DNA from: Melampsora larici-populina 98AG31
Taxonomy: Eukaryota; Basidiomycota; Pucciniomycetes; Pucciniales; Melampsoraceae
DNA: 64,000 bases
Assembly: GCF_000204055.1 (NCBI RefSeq)
Contig: NW_006768804.1
Coordinates: 88,374-152,373, forward strand
Direction of reading: 5' to 3'
Within the stretch, counting starts at the first letter, position 1. Each line of letters begins with the position of its first letter. Below are positions 1-9,980 of this stretch, piece after piece. The notes beneath the pieces were generated by a model, which was not told the origin of the DNA, made no database searches, and saw nothing but the letters and a program-made list of their open reading frames with translations. A program made the translations under genes and the position numbers.

Positions 1-243
1 CAGTGATAGAAGCTCTTCGTGCAGCTGTTGTTTCTGACTGTCCGACAACGAGCTCTCTAGAGATGTGTTGAACAATTTGAGACATATAGTGAATCTCGGC
101 GGATATCCGTGATAGGGCGTGCAAGAGTGCTCGATACATGTTGAGATTGGTTGTTGATTTGGACGCTCCCATGTCTTATCAGTCAATCCAGCGCATCGAA
201 CTTCAACAGCCTGTGGCTGATTGTTTGAACCGTTCAAAGCCAT
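1..243 (-). CDS. open frame running off the left edge, unrecognised
   Basis: Reading the minus strand from an ATG at 243 gives 81 codons without a stop up to the window edge. The frame also stays open upstream of the ATG to about 261. The product is polar, begins MALNGSNNQPQ, and has several cysteines (VRCAG, CIEHSC, TICLKL) and a Gln/Glu-rich end. No family is recognised. It may be a later exon of the gene whose earlier part is at 284-949, but I could not find a splice pair that joins the two in frame. Partial; what lies left of the window decides whether it is real. Confidence 0.35.
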   Translation of the reverse strand, partial: MALNGSNNQPQAVEVRCAGLTDKTWERPNQQPISTCIEHSCTPYHGYPPRFTICLKLFNTSLESSLSDSQKQQLHEELLSL

Positions 244-283
244 CGGTCGATCAACAGCCCTGCGAAGGCTTGCCGTCGCTTCC

Positions 284-949
284 TTACAAGATGCTATTTA
301 AAATAAACAAATCATCAAAAGCTTTAGTATCCGATGATGACCAAGTCCAACGATCAAAACACCTACATGTACGCCAATGCGATTGAGCAGCGTGAATGCT
401 CCCTCGTATCATTTTGACTACCTTGCCGCAGTGGCATCGTAACCTTCGATCGGGTCCGTCCTTCTCAAAAATACACTGAGGACAGCTTTCGCCATCGTCC
501 GTTTTCAAAGGACAGCTGTTACGCTGTTTTGATTCTTTGTCGGAAGCTCGCTGAACAGACAACCTCTCTTTGGCGGTATTCGAAGCCAAAGAAGTTGAGG
601 CCGAAGATGTTGACATGGCTTGATCAGAGTTCTCTTGTTCAGAGCGTTCGGAACGTAGTGTCTGATAATAAATTATACAAGTTGATAAAAGTTTATATCC
701 TTTGATATATCTTTGAAACAATTTGCCTCTCGCTTCCCGCTGCCTCTCGCTATCTTTCTCAAGCTGTGTCTTCCCCTTTCGCAAGCTCTCGCATCCAAGT
801 TCATGCTGACATGTCACAGTGTCCAAGCATCTGTCAAACAATGGAAAGGGTGGCAATAATCGAAGGCAGAAACTGAGAGAAGATGGCAGAAAACACGAGA
901 GCTCTCTATAATCACATGAAGCGTGATTCCGCGGGAGCTCAAAAGTCAC
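284..949 (-). CDS. hypothetical cysteine-containing protein, possible upstream exon
   Basis: A 221-codon frame. A more natural start is the internal ATG of MSTSSASTSLASN, because the first 110 residues look like untranslated sequence. The C-terminal half has a compact cysteine cluster (SCPLK, CPQC, RCHCGK) that could bind a metal; this is inference. A possible splice donor (AAG then GTAGTC) lies just after the CHCGK codons, so the remainder of the frame may be intronic. The next open frame on this strand is at 1-243. No family is recognised. Confidence 0.3.
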   Translation of the reverse strand: MTFELPRNHASCDYRELSCFLPSSLSFCLRLLPPFPLFDRCLDTVTCQHELGCESLRKGKTQLEKDSERQREARGKLFQRYIKGYKLLSTCIIYYQTLRSERSEQENSDQAMSTSSASTSLASNTAKERLSVQRASDKESKQRNSCPLKTDDGESCPQCIFEKDGPDRRLRCHCGKVVKMIRGSIHAAQSHWRTCRCFDRWTWSSSDTKAFDDLFILNSIL

Positions 950-1791
950 ATTTCTGTGTGACTACCCCTTATAGCAGCATACCGGGGTCCTGAGGTAGCC
1001 TGGTGCAACTCTTCAGTAAGTGTAGAAAAATCAAGTCCACAAAAGACAGTTGATGTGTGGATGGACACTCTGAAAGTCAATCTTGATGTTATTAGATGAT
1101 GCAACAAAATTTGTGATCCAGGGGGTCAAAATCTTGAAATAGCGCTTCATGATGGCTTCACAATAGTTGAGAGATCACGGATTGGATTTTGGAAAATTGG
1201 GAGTGTAACTGAAACAAAAGTTTGGGTGTTTGGTGAATATGCCTTGTGGAGACAAGAAGGAAGATGTTATCAAGAACACGTGATGAGATTCGTGAGTTAC
1301 GAAGTTGATATTCAATGGTTTGTAACGGTAAAGTCAAAGGAAGAAGATGGATCTGGCTTTCGCATGTCTATGGCAAGTTACATAGTATCAGTGGTAATCA
1401 GACCAGACTTTTTGAAGATTTGAATTTCCCAAAGCGATAGGTTCACTACAGGACAACGGAAGGATGGTTTATGGCGTTTCAAGTTTCTGATCAACTTGAG
1501 GACTTATCTTACTTCAGCCTCCAAATATTGATTTTTTCAGTCCAAGGTGCATGACGGGGAAATAGTCAAAGCTAATTGTAGTCGTTGAAAGTATGGTTAG
1601 AATCAATCATCTTCAGTAAGCATATATAATATTTGAAGAACGACTTGATGGAGTACTGCAATCATTAAGAATGGGTCGAATCGAGACAAAAGCAAAAAAA
1701 TTCTTGAAAAGAAATGAAGATTATAAGATACAGCGCGTATCGCATCCCTTGATGAAGATTTGTGGTCACAGTCAGAAGGAGTTGTGTTTGG
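950..1791. other. no recognisable gene
   Basis: About 840 bases with only short frames (such as a 65-codon frame at 1226-1423) that resemble nothing I know. It lies downstream of the F-box gene's stop codon, so its right part may be that gene's 3' UTR and terminator. Confidence 0.4.
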
Positions 1792-3556
1792 TCAATTGAT
1801 GACAAGTTTGATATGATAATGATGCCAAACTTCATACACGTCCCTCTTAGTCATTTCTCTCCAATTGGGTCGATCAACGCTCCCCTCCCAAGGAATATCT
1901 CCACTAAGATGCAAGCTCAAGAGCTCAGGCCATGTACATGTAGACAAAAGTTGCTTAACCGAGTGCCATTGATCATTTCTGAGAGGACGATCATATTTAA
2001 TCATTTCTATATCTTTACAGCCTTGAAAGCTTAGGAGGAGTCTGAAGCTTGTTGAATCACATAGGATGAGACGTTGAAGAGCATGGACATCAGTCTGACC
2101 GTTGACATCTGAATCGTCTTCCCAATCCATAAGCGTGATCTGAAGTGTAGTAAGAAAGGGAGCAGAACCGCTGAGTAGTTTCTGAACCATACCAGGTGTC
2201 AATCCGGGACAATACTCAAGGTCAAGAGTTGTGAGCCGTTGAGGCCAAGAGTTCAAAGTCCAAGTTTGATCTTCGCAAGTGACGTTTTCAAGACGTAATT
2301 TTCGAAGGTTCCGGTGCTGAGCGAGCTTCCATCCCAAAGATTTTTCTGTGGATGCTGTGGGACCGAATTTGAAGTCAATGATCTCCAATGACACGAGAGA
2401 CGGTATGTGGTTGTGAATATCAATGACAAATACGCCTGGAAGCTTGGCGCATTCAGAGTCCCTAAGTGTTAAATGTTGAAGTTGAGGGACAAGACCAAAT
2501 GACCATTTCAAGCCGGATATGATGGAACCAAACAAATCTGGTTCATCTGAATAGTCTGGAATATCAATTGCTACCGACGCTAGACAAGGACAGGCTCTGA
2601 AGATCTTTTTAATGCTCCGTACTCCAATTCCTTGTCTCGACATGTCCACAAAATAGCTTCTACCGGCTGATGTATTATCTTGATGACTCCTTTCAAGCGT
2701 TGAAAGCTCTTCATTCTCAATATTAGTCAGATCTTCCAATCCCAATTCCAAAGATTTGACTAGGTGACCGTGTCTTGAAAGGATGTCCTCTGTCCAAAGT
2801 GACACAGGAGCAGGAAGGGCGCTCGGAAATCGGATGTGCTAATACGGACATTGGATCAATGGATACAATCAGATAAGCACATGGAGCTGTCAAGGTATGT
2901 GAATCAAAGCTGGACTTCAGGCAAAAAAATGGTCGTACCTGCCACAACTTAGGAAGACAAAGCCTATGAAACTTTCGATTGACCACCGCCAAGTTTTGAA
3001 AGGTATTAAGAATTGGCGGACAACCGTGATTCACGTATACTTGACGTCCCTGATCTTGTTGCTTTATACGTTCCTCTTTTCGGTGTCTTATGTCGTTTTT
3101 ATCTCCAGAAAACTTGTAGTAAACTATGCTCACAATGTTGTCTAAAATTTCTTCTGGAAAATCGACACGACTCATTATACATCGAGCTGAAGTATTTAAT
3201 CGGAACCGATCCGCCAAGGCTTGAAAGGCGTCTCCAGCAGACCCATCAATGTTGAGGACATGTTGAAGGTCTTCGTCAATTGACCAGAATATGAGATGAA
3301 AGATTGCTCGATTGAACTTTGGATCGAGTGTATGTAACTCGCGTAGGAAGTATTCAGATGTTCCAGTGAGAGTGCATATCATAGCTTTTAGATGTCTTTC
3401 CCAGACACTAAAGTTGTCGCCAGTCTTATTAAGCCGGCGGATACGCTTTGAAACCTCGTGAATTCCGCATATAAAATCAGGGCTACAAGCCTCCGTTGCG
3501 ATCACAGGTTTGTAATTGTTGGGCAAAGATTGGGCGTCCATAACGCGAGCTTTCAA
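1792..3556 (-). CDS. F-box/leucine-rich-repeat-like protein with copia Gag-like N-terminus
   Basis: Two exons: 3556-2939 and 2838-1792, with a 100-bp GT..AG intron (donor GTACGA, acceptor TTAG). Both exons are whole multiples of three, giving 554 residues. Residues ~35-135 resemble the N-terminal Gag segment of Ty1/copia elements (FSVWERHLKAM, AIFHLIFWSID, DAFQALADRF). Residues ~140-206 are an F-box (VDFPEEILDNIVS, FHRLCLPKLWQ), followed across the splice by HIRFPSALPAPVSLWTED and a long LRR-like region (LRKLRLENVTC, LTTLDLEYCPG). By family knowledge, F-box proteins recruit substrates to SCF ubiquitin ligases; the substrate is unknown. The start was chosen at the first ATG, but a shorter start just before the F-box is possible. 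No internal stop or frameshift is present, unlike the surrounding elements, so it is probably functional. Confidence 0.75.
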
Positions 3557-3635
3557 TGTTCGATCTTTTGTGATCGTGCGACGACGAAGATGAGCTCAGA
3601 TGTGTTGAATTGGATGAGTAAAGAGAGGTAAAGAG

Positions 3636-4302
3636 CCAGCAGCGCCTTAGCTTAACAAAGCCCTCTCTGCGCGGCCACGTCTGCGCGCCTCGCAGAGGGG
3701 CTTACGACAAATCATCGATTTTCGGCGTGAACACTCCGAGCGTTAAGTGTCCTTATGTTGTTTTGTGCAATTTGACGCTTCCCTCACTAACAAACATCGC
3801 TTTACCCTGCAGGGAAAGTGGTTTGTAAATGCTTTCTACATGTCGTCAGGGCCTAACACCATGGATACTCTGAGTGATGCGGCCACAAAAGAGGTTTGAA
3901 GATTTGCACTAATCCTGCCTGTACCGCGGGCTTTTGGGTTAATTTTTGACTTTCAGACATAAAGGTCTTGATTTTTCGATTTCTTGGATTTCAAGCCTTT
4001 TGAAATCTACTGTACTAGTGAGACATAAGGGCTTCACAATCAAGCTCAAAAAAAGCATGATGAAGCAGGTTTTCCCAGATGATGAATAGATGAAAATATG
4101 TAGACAACATTGGTGAACCACTTTCCCTGCGAGGTGAAGTGGTGTTTGTTTGTGAGGGAAGCGTTGAAATGCAAAAAACAACATAAGGACACTACACGCT
4201 TGGAGTGTTCACGCCAAAAATCGATGATTAGTCATAAGCCCCTCTGTGAGGCGCGCGGACGTGGCCGTGCAGAGAGGGCTTTGTTAAGCTAAAGCAACAC
4301 CA
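3636..4302. mobile_element. MITE with ~190-bp terminal inverted repeats
   Basis: The sequence from about 3640 (TTAGCTTAACAAAGCCCTCT) returns in reverse complement ending near 4300, with matches running about 190 bp inward on both sides (CATCGATTTT, GTGTCCTTATGTTGTTTT, GGGAAAGTGG). The short frames inside are incidental. No target duplication could be fixed because the outermost ~8 bases differ between the arms. No transposase is encoded; the long arms suggest a non-autonomous DNA transposon. Confidence 0.7.
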
Positions 4303-4310
4303 GAGGATTT

Positions 4311-4954
4311 GAAGGGCCGTGAACTTTTCTGGCCGGCCCGCGGGCTGCTAGCCATTTCACAGTATTTGAATGTCACTGTGTGTCACACACCTTAATCCTC
4401 CCAACCGCAAGATACTGAGGATGATGAAATACATTTCCAAATCCTTTTGTGTTGCTTCAATCCTTCACTCCTTTAAGAAAAAAAAACACGTATTGATGAT
4501 GGCAATTGGGATTGCAGAGGATTCATCATCTGAGAATGGTGGAAGGATTTATCCATACTCAATATTGATCTATGTCTTCTTTCAACAATATCTCAACATC
4601 CAATCCACTTTGTTGAATGGATCTTCCTTGCACTTGCTGATAAGGTACCATTAGTAATACCTTTTACGAGTACACTATTGGTTTTGCTTGAAAATGGTAC
4701 ATCAAAACAACCTTGACTTGTGAGGTTGATACTGGTGTAGGGGATGATCAACGATGTTTGATGAATGACCTTTGCCATCCTCCCCATAACGGGATTTTAT
4801 GTGAGCTTGTCAATACGCTTTGATACATGGCAGCACTTTTGGGTATATTGCAATGATATTATATATGAAATGCTATGAAATGTACAGTGTTGTCACATGT
4901 ACTGGCCAGCGTCCCGCGGGCCGCAAGCCGACTTGAACATTTTCACAGCCCTTC
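4311..4954. mobile_element. second MITE, directly adjacent
   Basis: The ends GAAGGGCCGTGAA (4311) and TTCACAGCCCTTC (to 4954) are inverted copies. Inside each is a GC-rich patch sharing CCGCGGGC within an otherwise AT-rich element. The internal frames (4370-4654, 4593-4787) are unrecognised. It begins 9 bases after the previous MITE, so one may have inserted at the end of the other. The target duplication is not clear. Confidence 0.55.
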
Positions 4955-5139
4955 GAATGCTCTCAGCAACGCGGGGTTAACCGTTTTGGATAACTAAACT
5001 AAGTCCCGGGGAGTTTCTGTCTTTTACCACAAATTTGCAACTTGTCACGTGACCCGGTCTGTGACTGCGCAAGTAGTCGTCCAAAATTTGACAACTCATT
5101 ATCCTAACTTTTCCAACACCAAAAAACCTCAATCTTTCC

Positions 5140-6810
5140 GTGAAAACGGGCGCCATGGACATCAAAGACACGTTGGACACGGGCCAGACGGAGCAGGGAC
5201 CTGAGAAGATTGCTACACCAACTCGAAAGGTGTCAAACACGTTTATCAATCCCGTAGGTCCCCAAGAAGCGGCCAAAACTACCACCCCCACCCCTCTTGT
5301 CTTTGAAAAAGAAAAGCCAAGTCAAGGACTATCCCAACGACCACCAATCCAATCTTCCGACCTGGGAAACTTCTCAAAGAAGAGAACCAGGCTCGACACC
5401 CCCGGCACAATTGCTGAATCCCAAGCAGCAGAGTTAACAGGAACACCACAATCAAATCGCATGGACAATCTGTTCCCAGGAGCTCCCGAACACAAATCTC
5501 TCAAGGAGATGGTAGGGAAACTCCTGGAGGTGATCAAGGCAGGATTCCCTCTGGCCAACAAGTCGAGAGCAACTGAAAATATCTCAGTCAACGTGGAATC
5601 TGCCACGGACATCCTGGTCTTAACAGGCGCGGTTTACGACCAAGTCCTTTGTGAAGATGCACGTCGCAACTACACCACACCCGAATCCTTGACAGGATCC
5701 CAGAAAAAGGGGCGCTCGATTATCTTCAAAGGTAGAGAGACCAAAGATAAACTCGACGTCATAGTGGAAGAACTTGCAGCACTAAGATCAGCAATAGGAC
5801 AGAAGCACATTCCTGTACCTTCAAAAATGACCCAACCAACCACCTTGTACGCATTGGCAGCATCCAAACATGCTCCCGCGAACAACACCAACACCACAAG
5901 CACAACAACTAGCAAAGCTAAGGTGTCTCCACACAAACAGTCCAACTGGACACAACCTACCAACGTAATAAAGAGCAGGTGCCAAAATAACACACCTGAA
6001 CCTATCAAGCGCCAAGCTGATCCAAGAACTTAATGTTGCTTTCAGGGCTTACCAAATTAAGATGAATCCCAAAGACACAGACACGATAGAGATAAAAGGT
6101 GTTTGTTGCCACCCATCAAACAACTTGGACATCTACTTTGAAATGGCAGCACAAGCCGCCAAAGTAAGATCCCCTCTCAAATTATGGGTAGAAGGATTTT
6201 CAAAAAACATGAAAATGAAAGAAGCCCATCACAAAATTATTGTGAACGGCATCCCAACAATGTTTGACCCTGGATCACAGGACCACAGGGAAGAGTTACA
6301 AATGAGTAACAACAAGCTACTAAAAGGCATAACTTTTGTATGCTGGCTCAACCCAAAAGTGTTAGAAGACCCGTCAAAACGGCACTCGTCGATTCTGATT
6401 GGCCTGAGCAGCGAAGAGGAAGTTCAGCAATGCGTAAACCAACAGATATGGCATGGTAGAGGCAAACACCTAACCTTTAGGAGTGGGCCACCACCACAGC
6501 GCTGTTACAACTGCCAAAAATCAGGTCATACAGCTTCTTCATGTCCAATTGACCCCCTCTTCCCATACTGCGGCGAAAATCACCACACACACACACCTGC
6601 CCTCAAAGGGGGAAAACCGACATAAAATGCACGGCATGTGTACGACATATGATCAAGCTAGACTCCTCAAAGGACATCAAGTCTTTATTCAAATCCAACC
6701 ACACTGACTTTGTCCACCACCCCTTCAGCCCATCTTGCCCAACACGTATTGCAGCAAGTAAACCCCCCCACATCCTAGTAGCTCACCGTATGTGGTAATC
6801 ATTGAAGAAA
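5140..6810 (+). pseudogene. LINE ORF1 (Gag-like, zinc knuckle), frameshifted
   Basis: The first frame (5140-6033, 297 codons) is a polar nucleic-acid-binding-type protein with the run TLYALAASKHAPANN, then a Thr/Asn-rich linker. After a frameshift near 6034, the second frame (6062-6625) carries a CX2CX4HX4C knuckle (CYNCQKSGHTASSCP) preceded by LTFRSGPPPQR. A third shift leads to DIKCTACVRHMIKLDSSKD up to about 6800. In LINEs of the Tad/I type, ORF1 protein coats the RNA. At least two frameshifts make this copy inactive. Confidence 0.75.
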
Positions 6811-6829
6811 ACAGAATGGATTCTTCTCA

Positions 6830-8037
6830 ATGATAGAACAACGGTTGAGAGAAATAATACAAACAAAAGACACGGCCGCAATACTACAATTGAATTGCCG
6901 CCACTCATCACACATAACACACTCCCTCTTTAACCACAAAATGACTAATAAACCCTCTATCCTGGCGCTCCAAGAGCCTTACGTAAACAGGACTGACTAC
7001 TTACCACCCAACCAAACCAACTGGACACTAATCTCACCCGTCCCAGCCTAAAGAACCAAAAACGCAAGACCAAGAGCCTGCATTTACATCTGCAAGGACT
7101 TAAAAGCGGAAATCAACCCAATAGCATCACCATCACACAACATAGCAACATGCACTGTCACTATCAAGAACACCACCTTCCTCATATCCAGTATCTACAA
7201 CCCATCCAAAACCCTAAAGGGTTTTGAAGCGTGGGAAGAACTGATGACCTCCTTACCCAGCAAACTACAACTCTTACCATCCTTTGTAGGCATGGACTCC
7301 AACTTACACTTGTCAGCATGGAGCCCAACACATAGCAACCACCATGAAGCCCTAGCCAACCAACTGGTGGACCTCATGACCAATTGGGGCCACTTCCTAC
7401 AATCACCTTCAGACATTTGGTCTAGGCTCATTGACCACAAAAGGCACCACCATCGGTATGGTATGGGTGAATGAAGCCTTTGACAACACTATCTGTACAT
7501 GCTTTGTAGATAGTGACCACATTACCAACCATCTATCAGATCACCAATTGCTCATCACCACCTTTGACACCATTAGGAAGGAGGAACCACAGGGCATGGC
7601 TGGCAACAAGGGAGTGAGGAAAAACTGGCACAAAGATGAGGTTGCCAATCTCCCATCAGAACTAACCAACACCCTCCCTAAATTAAAATAACTGACAACA
7701 CAGGACAACATCAACAAATTTGACAGAGAACTTCAAAAGGCAATTACGAATGCTCTGGACAATAACTTGCCCAACAAAGCCCCGCTCGGCAAACACAAGC
7801 ATTGGTGGAATCCGGAGATCCTCGACCCCCTCAGGAAAAGCGCTAAAAAGCTCCACCACTGACTCAAAACACACAACACTGAAGAAAACAGGTTGGAATA
7901 CAGGAAAACCTGAAATCAATTCAACAAGGCAATGGACAAACAAAAAGAAAACAGCTGGAGAAATTACCTTTTGACGCTAACACACAAAAACCTCTTTCAA
8001 GCAAAGAAGTTTGCTTCAGGAAGGATACCGTCAACAC
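6830..8037 (+). pseudogene. LINE ORF2, APE-type endonuclease domain
   Basis: Motifs of the apurinic-like endonuclease that nicks the target can be read in order: LQLNCRHS (conserved Asn), LALQEPYVN (catalytic Glu), GMDSNLH, a region KGTTIGMVWVNEAF after a frameshift near 7435, and LSDHQLLITTF (terminal SDH). A stop follows ISPVPA near 7050. The linker continues (GKHKHWWNPEILDPLRKSAK) and ends at FASGRIPST, where the 1.6-kb repeat is inserted. Inactive. Confidence 0.75.
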
Positions 8038-9672
8038 TCGTTGTGGTGATCAATTTAAGGGATCAATCAAAAAATTCATTATTAGTAGTTTACCAGTTTA
8101 CTAGAAAAGTTTAGCAGGGAAGAAAATTTGAAATGGAGGTTTTTGGATCAATTGAAGCTCTTATGGGCTTATGTATTGGTCATTAGGTTAACATTACATC
8201 ATTTTACTTCACATTACTTATTAATATCATTAGAGTTCATTCACAAATTTATTACAAAAAGAAAGAAAGAAAAACATAAGAAAAATTCAAAAATATAGGT
8301 ATACAGGTTGGAAAATGGTTTTTAGGGTATGAATAATAAAGTTATGGGTATTATGAGGTTAGAATATGAAAGAAAAACATTATATTATACTTTAACAATT
8401 TTAATCTTGAAGGTTAATAAGAAGAAACAGAAGTTATTAGAGAAAAGGTCCTTTTTGAAGTTGGTAAACAAGGGGTATACGTGTAGTCTGCATATGTAGT
8501 GGTGGTAATAGTGAAATTTAAAGTTTCCAAGAGGATTTTCCGGGATTTTTGAGGTTATAGAGGATGATGTCATATTACATGAGCAAGAAAAAGAGAGTAG
8601 CAGTTGTGAAAAGTGAAGAAAATGGGTGAATTTTGTCAAAAATGAAGGTTTTCAGCTCATTACATATGTCAAATGACGTCAGATTAGGTTGGGAGATAGC
8701 TCATTCAGCGCAGCAGAGTGGATTACATAATGTGCGAACTTTAAATAAATAGTAGCAGAGGTTTATGTAAAAAGTTATAAGGCAAATAAGAAATTGGTGT
8801 GAATCTCAAATTTACAGTCACAAGTCAACATGTAACCCTAAAAACCTTAACTTCACAACTCAATATCTTACTCATCACTCATCAGAAATAGGTCCTATGG
8901 GGGTGATATATGATCAGTAACACGAGGGCTACAGGATGCACCTTAGTAATTAAAAATTGGACCTCATCTGAAAAAATTTGTAATCTCAAAATTTGGTTTT
9001 CAGCTAGTTTACAGGGAAAAAATCACCTGTATTCATCATAAGAAGTGCTGTACATCATATTATTGCGTCATTGACTACTTTTAGCTGTGAAAATTACATC
9101 ATTTATTATTAACAAAATCATTACATTGCGTCATCATAGGGTTTTTTAGGGATTTCTGGCCGGATTTGATTGGTTTTGAGGCTGTTGACCATTGTAAAAG
9201 TTGGAGCACATTGTTATATATACTATGAGATGATTCTGGGAATGTTGTTCCCCTTTTTTCTTTATCATTTACACAGTTATTATTTTGTTTATCATCATAA
9301 ACTGATTTTAATAGTACCTGGTCACTTAAATACACCCTTTATTATAGCTATAAAGGGTGTATTTACTTTAGTATTGCAGTCAAGAAGACTTATTGGGAAT
9401 AATACCACAAAGATATTGCTTATTTTCTTTAGTTATCATTTGGGAATAACACTATAGCAGTGTTGATAGTAATAAAAATTGTGCTTTTGAAGTTAAAATA
9501 CGTGTGAAAGTTATGTTTCTCTGGTGCCTTATCTGTACTCAATACAACAGCGCCTCTTTCTGATTGTGTTATTTTAGAAGAGCAGTCTCAGACAACTTCT
9601 ACTAGTCATTATATTAGTAGATTATCCTCTTCCAGCTCTGTATAACCCTTGTTGGGTTATAAGTTCTGCATT
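8038..9672. repeat. 1.6-kb interspersed repeat, copy 1 (solo LTR-like or non-autonomous element)
   Basis: Closely related along its length to 56625-58254; shared blocks include TGTGGTGATC at the start, AAGAGGATTTTCCGGGATTT, ACATATGTCAAATGACGTCA, CAACTCAATATCTTACTCAT and TCTCTGGTGCCTTATCT. It has no coding potential. It interrupts the LINE, and GTCAACAC occurs at 8030-8037 and again at 9673-9680, which would be an 8-bp target duplication. The ends do not form an obvious inverted repeat, so the class is undecided (solo LTR or a DNA element). A 15-bp perfect hairpin stem around 9329-9365 (ACACCCTTTAT..ATAAAGGGTGT core) and the 3' hairpin cassette are internal features. Confidence 0.7.
9448..9661. 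other. hairpin cassette conserved by compensatory changes (copy 1)
   Basis: Four stems near the end of the repeat. H1: AACACT (9448-9453) with AGTGTT (9459-9464). H2 outer: GAAGAG (9577-9582) with CTCTTC (9627-9632). H2 inner: CTACTA (9599-9604) with TAGTAG (9615-9620). H3: TATAACCC (9641-9648), loop TTGTT, GGGTTATA (9654-9661). The equivalent stems in the second copy differ in sequence but still pair. No known RNA family is recognised; the coding strand of any RNA is unknown. Confidence 0.5.
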
Positions 9673-9980
9673 GTCAACACATTGATCTCAGGGAACGGTA
9701 AGGTATGCTCAACTAACACAGAAAAGGCTTAAATTCTCTTTTCTAAAACATGTGTCGCAACAGCTCCATATTGCAATACAGACACAGACATCTTATCCTT
9801 CCCACTCCACAACAAATATTGACAAACAGAATCAATAATGCCCCTATTCTTTGATTACCTAACTGAAGAAAACATCCAAGCGGTCATATCCGACAGCCCC
9901 CCCCTAAATGCTCCAGGCGCTGATATGATTCAAAATTGGATGCGGAAACGAGTGTGGCCAAGGGTAAAAAAGCACGTCAG
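9673..9980 (+). pseudogene. LINE ORF2 continued, linker to reverse transcriptase
   Basis: LINE sequence resumes after the repeat: LISGNGKVCSTNTEKA, then a stop, TCVATAPYC, MPLFFDYLTEENIQAVISD and NAPGADMIQNWM, ending WPRVKKHV. The last codons continue into 14271 (RALFLQITATGLIP) once the hAT element is removed. Two stops lie in this piece. Confidence 0.7.

Noticed and set aside
3939..4292. Open frames on both strands inside the first MITE
   Set aside because: They lie in the inverted arms and mirror each other; no family features and no coding bias.
9577..9661. Hammerhead-type ribozyme in the hairpin cassette
   Set aside because: No CUGANGA and GAAA core around the stems; the structure is reported without a class.
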